Origin: Syncephalis fuscata
Taxonomy: Eukaryota; Zoopagomycota; Zoopagomycetes; Zoopagales; Piptocephalidaceae
Direction: 5' to 3'
DNA length: 28,146 nt
NCBI GenBank assembly: GCA_025786725.1
Contig: JAHLTZ010000099.1
Location: 1-28,146 of the forward strand
The notes under the pieces were generated by a model. The model was not told where the DNA came from. It did no database searches and was given only the letters and a program-made list of their open reading frames with translations. The translations under genes and the position numbers were made by a program. Below, piece by piece: positions 21,423 to 28,146 of the stretch. Numbering within the stretch: the stretch's first letter is position 1; each line of letters starts with the position of its first letter.

Positions 21423-22644
21423 AGCTCCAGAAACACCAGCACAGAGATTCTCCACAGTTAGTATAGCCATTTCATTATAAGTTTCAACAGTGGCACTACC
21501 AATATGTGAAAGTACTGTGCAATTTTAAGACTTAGTAGGGGATAATTGGGCGGCAATGGCTCGGGAGTGGTGATGTCCAAGCCAGCCGCAGCAATACTCA
21601 GCTCCTTAAGTACGCGCAATAGTCCATCCTGTTCAATGATGCCACCACGGGCTGTATTCACAATGATAGATGTTGATTTTATTTAGCAGAAATTATTTTA
21701 GCAGCTGCTTATACAAAACAATTTCACTATTCATTTCAGTTACTTCAGGCCATGGTGCGCAATTATAATAAATAATACGGTTTATTCCAAATGTTCCCAT
21801 TTCTTTGCTGTTGCCAAACTAATACGGCCATACTAAATACACTTAAAGTTTTGCCGCCAAGATCTATTCCTATGGCGATAGTTAGAACAGATGCTATTCA
21901 CACTAGATGACGTACCAAGAAGCCATGTTGCATTTCCTAAGACCCACGACAATCGGCTTACAAATTAACTATTATTAATAAATTGGATTACAAATGACTT
22001 ACTGTTCCATTTTTCACGGCATCGATTGCCTATCATTTACAAATAATTGTCACCATCTTGGCATTAGCTGTATTAGTGTAATCACCTTATCCAAGCGATG
22101 AGACACGGCTAATGCCAATGTCACGAGCAGATTGGCCGTAGCATCAGTCAGTACATCTGGTGTATGGCCAACTTAAATACCGCATTGTTTCACATACTCA
22201 AAATTAATGTTCATAGCCCACGGCTATTGTAGATATCACCTAAAATAGCATGTGAAGTAGCAGCATCTTACAGTTAATCGATATTCTGACCTTTAATCGC
22301 TCACTTATATCTACTCTATTAGCTATTATAGCAGTTTATATTCTACTGCCTACCAGCAAGCTTAATTAACTTTTTATCAATAGTATTTGCTCCTCTGTAT
22401 ACTATTTCATCAACTCATTAAAACTATATTAAAATCAGCACAAAGATACACATATATTATTTGCCTGGTGTCACTACGTTGAATAATTTTTTACAAGTCA
22501 TTGGTGTTGCATTTTGAATTGGTTCCCAGCCATGTTCACTATTCAATGATTAAATGGTTTTTTAGCGTAAATGTCACTTGCATATTTTTCATGCATTTTC
22601 TGCCCAGCCTATGCTAAAATAGAATTTGCTACGATACGTATCAT
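21423..22644 (-). pseudogene. Reductase C: decayed copy, closest to reductase D
   Basis: Nearly every exon and intron of copy D can be traced here in order, including long identical runs such as 21430-21475 against 23038-23083. The gene is clearly dead. The first-exon donor is deleted near 22579 (GTCAC-TTGCAT where D has CACTTAC-CTTGCAT). Stops replace conserved codons at 22609-22611 (TAG in the N-terminus) and 22173-22175 (TAA where D has CAA). A one-base deletion shifts the frame after SLK (near 21523), and bases are missing around 21680-21710. The 14-nt micro-exon has decayed. An intact stretch (NTARGGIIEQDGL, PEPLPPN) survives. It looks like a fairly recent duplicate of D. Confidence 0.93.
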
Positions 22645-23009
22645 TGTTGCTAGTTTGCAGATATATGAAAGTAAAAGCAAAGAGATATAAGTTTTACAAT
22701 AGTTAAACCAATGCAAATATTTTATTTAAAGTAACGCTGTAATTCAATAGTGGCTGCTACACGAATTACAGTTTTGAAGCAGGTAAAGCAACAAAGCAAC
22801 GCTTATAAATAAATACAACTTTTTAAAAATATGCTAAAACTTATTATTTTCTATCTAAATGCAAAATAGCGTTTGGAATATGGCAAAGTTTAGAATATGA
22901 AGCTGAATGTGAGAAAAGTTAATAATTACTAAATATAATAATAACTATATTAACAAAATATGTTGTGATAAGATCTAGCTAAATGCTAATAAAAATCATT
23001 AACAGTTTA
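22645..23009. other. Spacer between pseudogene C and reductase D
   Basis: About 365 bases of AT-rich DNA with no ORF or RNA gene recognised. Confidence 0.5.
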
Positions 23010-24334
23010 TTATAGTCCACGTATTACTGGGGATCCAGAAACACCAGCACAGAGATTCTCCACAGTTAGTATAGCCATTTCATTGCGAGTTTCAACAGTG
23101 GCACTACCAATATGTGGCAATACTATGCAATTTTTGAGACTTAGTAGGGGATGACTGGGCGACAATGGCTCGGGAGTGGTGACGTCCAAGCCTGCTGCAC
23201 CAATCTTCTTTTCTTCAAGTGCACGCACCAATCCATCCTGCTCAATAATGCCACCACGAGCTGTATTCACAACGATAGATGTTGATTTCATCTGACAGAA
23301 TTGTTCGTATCCTAGCATGTGCTTGGTACTTTCAGTGAGACTGCAGCAAATACACAGAATATCCGATTGTTTTAGTAGCTGCTCAAACGAAACAAGTTCG
23401 CCATCCACCTCCGCTGCATAGGAACTTGATGAGCGATTATAGTAAATAACACGATTCATGCCAAATGCCTTCAGCCTTTTTGCTGTTGCCAAACCAATAC
23501 GCCCCATACCAAGTATGCCTAGTGTTTTGCCACGAAGTTCCATTCCTATGGCAATAGTTAGGATAGATGCTATTTATAATAGGTAGCATACCAAGAAGCC
23601 ATGTTGGATCCCATGTCGTCCACTGCAGTCAGCTTGTAGATTAATTGCTATTAATAAGTTGGATTACAAATGACTTACTGTTCCATTTCTCACGGCATCA
23701 ATTGCCTATCATTTACAATTGTTATTATTTGATAATAGCTATACTAACACACTTACCTCGCCCAAGCGGCGACATATAGCCAGTGTCAATGCCACGGTCA
23801 GATCGGCCGTAGCATCAGTCAGCACATCTGGTGTATGGCCAACTTGAACACCGCACTGTTTTGCATACTCAAGATCAATGTGATCATAGCCCACACTAAG
23901 TGTAGCTATAACCTAAAGTACGATGTAAAACAAAAAGCATTCCACACTCGACCAATACACTAACCTTTAGTTGTTGACCTATATTCATCTTATTAATTAT
24001 AATAGCAACTTTATATCCTACTACTCACCAGCAAGGTCTATAATCTTTTTATCAATAGTATTTGATGATTTGCACACTATTCCATCGACTCCTTAAGTTC
24101 ATACTGAGATCAATACATACAAATAGAAAAAGATATACATATTATTTACCTAAAGCCACTGCTTCAGCTATTCGTTCATAAGTCATTGCAGTGCTGTCTT
24201 GAATTACTTCCCAGTTGCGTTCACTATTCAATAGTTAAACAGTTTTCTTAGTAAAATGTCACTTACCTTGCATATTTTTCAAACAACTCCTGTCCAGCTG
24301 GGGGCAGTATATAAGTTGCTACGACGCGAACCAT
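23010..24334 (-). CDS. Reductase D: glyoxylate/hydroxypyruvate reductase-like D-2-hydroxyacid dehydrogenase
   Basis: Eight exons: 24334-24267, 24223-24150, 24091-24029, 23978-23965, 23912-23757, 23705-23679, 23622-23592, 23545-23010; 322 residues, the usual size for GRHPR-type enzymes. It starts directly at the conserved first strand (MVRVVATYILPPAGQ), with no N-terminal extension. Motifs: GMGRIG at 157-162, an NRS coenzyme loop at 181-183 that suggests NADPH, Arg241 in NTARGG, Glu270 in PEP and His289 in PHIGSAT. Exon lengths 14, 156, 27 and 31 nt and their phases match copies A and B exactly. This copy best represents the ancestral form; it shares its closest relationship with pseudogene C. 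Substrate choice between glyoxylate, hydroxypyruvate and other 2-keto acids cannot be told from sequence alone. Confidence 0.95.
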
Positions 24335-24691
24335 TGTCGGTAATATGTTGGTATGTGAAAATAGAAAATAGAAAATGTTACGACAATTAAATCAATAAAC
24401 GTACGTCATCGTTTACATTTAGTTCAAGATGGTGCTACATATAATTCGTATGACATTTGCTGTTGATGCAAATTAAATATAGATGCAAGAGTCGTACTTT
24501 GTTCTTGTTATTGCCGTAGAAAAGCATCGAATGTGTATATTAGCTATAGATTATATTGTATTTTCATGTTAAACAGTCAGCAAACCACTGTATCATCTGT
24601 TATTTTGCAATCATTTCTTATAAATATAATTCACTGTAACATCAAACATTTAAAATTTACTAATACATAAAAAAGATAGTGCTGTAGCCGT
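24335..24691. other. Spacer upstream of reductase D
   Basis: About 357 bases, AT-rich, no ORF. It should contain the promoter of reductase D and the 3' end of the membrane protein gene to its right. Confidence 0.5.
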
Positions 24692-25951
24692 TTATTTGCC
24701 GATAATGCCTGCAGAGAATCCTGTTTGGAATTTAAAAATAACACCCGGCCAGCACCAGCCAGCAGTAGGCAACAGTGCTAGCACGGATGGTAATATAATA
24801 CGTATATCCATTGTTATAAAAGTATGTATTGGGTCAACATGGGCCAATATGAGATGATAGGCAACAATAGGCAATATGCTAATTATATTTGCCAATAATA
24901 TCTTGATTTGTAGCCTTTTTCTCTCTACAATATCGCCTCGTATAGCCCAGACGTTACTGTAATCGACAATCATCCATATACATATCGTCAATCCGGTCAG
25001 CAGACAAATTGTAACCAGCCAAGCACCAATCATTTGCATTAACGAAGCATCCAATGTATACACCGTGCCGAGTGTTCCTTGCGAAGCCGCAAGTGCAATT
25101 TTTCGAATTAGTAACGCGGTGCCACTGATGTACAGTATTGTGCCAATTAAGTTACCGGCAAGGCAGCGTAGTAAAGGCCCTTAGCCGCTGCATAAACTCT
25201 ACTGGATAGCTCATCTTTAGTCGATAGCGCCCTAATTGATAAATTATATTAGCTATTTATTAAGTTAGAATTAAGCAACCTACCACCAACGTAATAGTAG
25301 TAAATTAAGAAGTACAAGCAATGACGTAGATAGCTGCTGTATAGCATCCGACCATTCTACCATCGGAACTATTTGTACTTCTTTTTTGCCATTGTTTTGT
25401 GTATTGCTATCATACATTGGTGGAGTAACAGTTGGTTTGATAATTGGATGAAGGGTCAATACTTTGGTTGGGGGTGGTTGTACCGCTGGATTAACTGCAT
25501 TATCGAACTGACGTCGTACGAATTGAGGCTGCCAGGTGTCTTTTGACGATAAAGTTTCATCCAGTTTCAATCGGGATGCGCCCTTGGCTGATGCCAACTG
25601 AAAACTATCTGTATTTCTCAAAATCTTATTGACGATTGCTGGCGGTTTTTGTTCATTTGAAAGGGCCGGATCTGCAAAATTTGATTTTGCTTCCGCGTTA
25701 GCTACAGCATTCGGACTTGCGTTAATATCCGTAAACAGTACAATAACTGACGCCGTAATACGAGCTAGATGAATAAAACTGTATTAGTAAAAAAGATTGC
25801 ATTATTGCTTGCTAGTAATTATTTACCAAATATCAGTAGTGCTAATAATAATAGACATACAGTTTTTTATGTCGGTAGAATAGCATATGGGCAGAGCCAA
25901 TAATGCCGTGTAGATGCACGTTGCCACCAATGGAACAATGTTGAGGGCCAT
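24692..25951 (-). pseudogene. Multi-pass membrane protein gene with one frame interruption
   Basis: Three exons: 25951-25827, 25778-25284 and 25231-24692. The first two join cleanly. Exon 1 starts MALNIVPLVATCIYTALLAL, a membrane segment or signal anchor; a second hydrophobic stretch (RITASVIVLFTDI) follows. A polar, Pro- and Asn-rich loop of roughly 120 residues leads to LSTSLLVLLNLLLLRWW across the splice. In exon 3 the frame must change between 25150 and 25180: upstream the frame ends at TAA (25147-25149), downstream it runs open to 24692 and encodes about four more membrane segments (e.g. IGAWLVTICLLTGLTICIWM). One extra base in the GGG or TTT run would restore continuity, so this is either a young pseudogene or a sequencing/assembly error. 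No family recognised; a receptor-like or channel-like protein is possible. Confidence 0.65.
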
Positions 25952-28146
25952 TTGTAGCAAGCGTTTTTAGTACGTAAATATCGTTAATATGGCTTAGATG
26001 GAAGAGTAATAATATGTGCTAGTTAATTGATATCGCCTTGGTTTAAATCATAAAGTAATTGCCGCGGCTGTCTGGGCCTCCACACAGTAGCACCCGTGGA
26101 TAAAATTGCGTAATGTTTTATCGTAAAAAAATAAAAAAGATATTGTTGAACACGAGACGGAAAAGGAAAGAAAAACGTGCACACTGCACCTAACTGAATG
26201 GAAAGTGGAAAGCTGGCGAGAGCGCTATCTACGTGGCGTAAAGAAAGGAGAGTGTGAGAATTTGACTTGAACTTCCAGCCGGAGGTGTTCTTGCTGATTA
26301 TATATCATCAAAGTGCAACAGGAGATGGTAGCACGTTATGAGAATCCATTGCCTTTTTCCGGCAAAAAATATATTTTTTAGGAGTTGTATAGTATATATG
26401 TAAATGTACACGTGTAACTAATTTAAAACAGATGGAAACTGGCCAATTCGCTTGATATTTACCATTAGTAGCACGGCAATCAAAAAAAGCAACAAGGCAA
26501 CAGTCCTTAGAACTATTTTAGTACAGGGACAGCTTTAAAACACCGTAGAAATCGATAGATAGTTTGTGTATTACATGATGTCATGATTTAATCAATAACA
26601 ACACTATAAATCGTCGTTACATATAAATAAATTTATATTTCAATCACAGCTTATCTAGATTGAATTAATGGAAAGCATAAGTACCATTTCAGTTATTAAA
26701 AAACATGTTAGTGACTGCGAAATCTTATTATCTTGACCCCCATATTAACTTGTTAAATTAATTGAATTTATTAGCTATTTATTATCATTTTGAGGATTGC
26801 GTAATTATTTAATGGCATTCGTTTTATTGAACATGATGGCGGGTGGTGAATGACATTAGTTATCAAAATACTTATCTTTAATTATCCAGTACGTATATAT
26901 CCTATATATCTATTGTTATGCCTATACTACTATATATCATTTTATGCCATGTGTAGAAAGATTAATCAAATATTAATAAAAGCCATTGATTGCGATTCCA
27001 TATCGTTCCGCAGTTGTTATTGTTGTTACTAAGTAGAGTGTGGTTTTTTCTATTTTCCAATCTTCTACCGTTGCATTTTGGGCATATCTACAATGTAAGA
27101 TACTTGTCTATGATGGCAGGGAAGGTAGGACGACTAACATTTCTGATATTCACCATTCTCTTAAGCATTCTTAGTATTAACTTGGTAGGCACAGTTTATT
27201 TGTCTACCATTGATGAAGCAAATGGCCTCCACCATATGCAATAATGATAGGTTGAGTGTCTTCACCAGGAAGATCTTGTGGCGACAGTTGTAACTAGAAT
27301 ATACGGCATGCCGTTGAGGTTACTTGAACAGATGTTAATGTAAAATAAGAGAAATAAAGCCTAGAGACTGAATAACGTTCTTTATTAATGTTCAAATATG
27401 CATGTTACTTATATTGTTATATTCGGCATTATTATATAATATATTACCGAATAGAACAATAAAATAGTAATAAAAAATGGTGAAAGGAGTAAATAAAAGA
27501 TATGGAAGGCAAAGTACAGTAAAACCATTAAGTCTATTTAATACCAAAGCCGTTGTTATAAAACATACTACCAATAAACTACTAAGTGTAATAAAAATGC
27601 AATCAAGCCAATGTTTCTTAAAGACAAGTGTAGTCATAGAAGGTGTCATTATTAAAATAATGAAATATAGTCATATTATAGACGATGAAGCAATAGACCA
27701 ATGATTTATATGAATGAATAAATAATGCGATGTTAATACCAGCAGAAACATGCACTGTATATTCAGTACAATGGCCAGTGGTGAACCAAGGTCTTCTAAT
27801 TTCTTACTATCTATTAGTATAAGAAATCAAACTGACACTGTTGCATCAACATTACAATCAAATGTAGCATTTTATTGTAAGTAGCATGGAATACTATTTA
27901 ACATTTATTAACAAATATTAAGTATAGAAAATAGTGCAGATTAATTAAAACTTTGATTAATTCAATCGGAGTTGATATGGCACTGCTTCAACAAACCACT
28001 TCTCAGTAGTAAAAGCTGATTGACGATTTAATATTCAAATTATTGATCTCTTTGTCCCAGTTTAAAGCTAGGGCTCAAAGAAAATAGATTAATAATGATT
28101 ACTGTCCCCACACACACAACGATAACACTATTGGTGTTATGATGTT
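25952..28146. other. Right-hand flank without a supportable gene
   Basis: The stretch 26145-26285 is purine-rich on the plus strand, i.e. CT-rich for the minus-strand membrane protein gene, and probably belongs to its promoter or leader. Beyond it the DNA is AT-rich. ORFs at 26850-27032, 26990-27244 and 27477-27704 (plus) and 27392-27649 (minus) are short, low in complexity and unspliced. The minus-strand one is strongly hydrophobic (85 codons), but a stop lies in frame shortly upstream and no partner exon is evident. Confidence 0.5.

Noticed and set aside
25147-25183. Programmed -1 ribosomal frameshifting in the membrane protein gene
   Set aside because: The direction fits, but I find no proper X XXY YYZ slippery heptamer; a missing base in a homopolymer run is simpler.
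26850-27704. Short hydrophobic ORFs in the right flank
   Set aside because: AT-rich DNA readily yields Leu/Ile/Phe-rich frames; stops lie close upstream, and no exon partners or family motifs are seen.
1-28146. tRNA, rRNA, CRISPR array, transposon or prophage
   Set aside because: I found no cloverleaf with a GTTCRA loop, no rRNA-like block, no regularly spaced direct repeats with spacers, and no transposase or reverse-transcriptase motifs.

Overview
The window is nuclear DNA of a eukaryotic microbe, most likely a fungus. Genes are split by many short introns (mostly 45-60 nt) with strong GTAAGT-type donors, CTAAC/CTAAT branch-point-like boxes and TAG/CAG acceptors. Intergenic DNA is AT-rich, stretches upstream of start codons are often CT-rich on the coding strand, and TAA and TAG serve as normal stops. 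An early-diverging lineage would fit the intron density and AT-richness, but I cannot name a species. There is no bacterial, viral, CRISPR or transposon signal I can support.

Layout. 1-2607 is gene-poor and holds a degenerate tandem repeat. 2608-4849 (+) is a 14-exon protein kinase preceded by a divergent FHA-like region (Chk2/Rad53-like architecture), followed by a tandem ~80-bp repeat and a possible small hydrophobic gene near 5476-5764. 6422-10664 (-) is a complete 10-exon pyruvate carboxylase of 1177 residues. It is divergent from a complete 12-exon cytosolic-type tryptophanyl-tRNA synthetase at 11445-13413 (+), which uses two GC-AG introns. 13644-14226 (+) is a twin-CX9C mitochondrial protein of the MIX17/CHCHD2/CHCHD10 family. 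15152-16148 (-) encodes a putative seven-helix membrane protein. 17512-24334 (-) is a tandem array of four glyoxylate/hydroxypyruvate-reductase-like genes: three intact (A, B, D) and one decayed (C). 24692-25951 (-) is a second multi-pass membrane protein gene whose frame is broken once. 25952-28146 shows no convincing gene.

How the genes relate. Pyruvate carboxylase, TrpRS and the MIX17-like protein are housekeeping functions. The notable locus is the reductase array. All three intact copies share the same ladder of small exons (14, 156, 27 and 31 nt, then a large catalytic exon). Copies A and B carry N-terminal extensions absent from D, B has lost one intron, and A and B share an almost identical ~296-nt tract inside otherwise diverged genes, which points to gene conversion. 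Copy C is a pseudogene closest to D. I see no clearly new multi-gene system. The most unusual signals are this array, an 8-nt micro-exon in the kinase catalytic loop, and the paired GC-AG introns.

All exon models were built by hand from splice consensus, reading frame and family conservation. Internal phases close exactly in every gene called intact.
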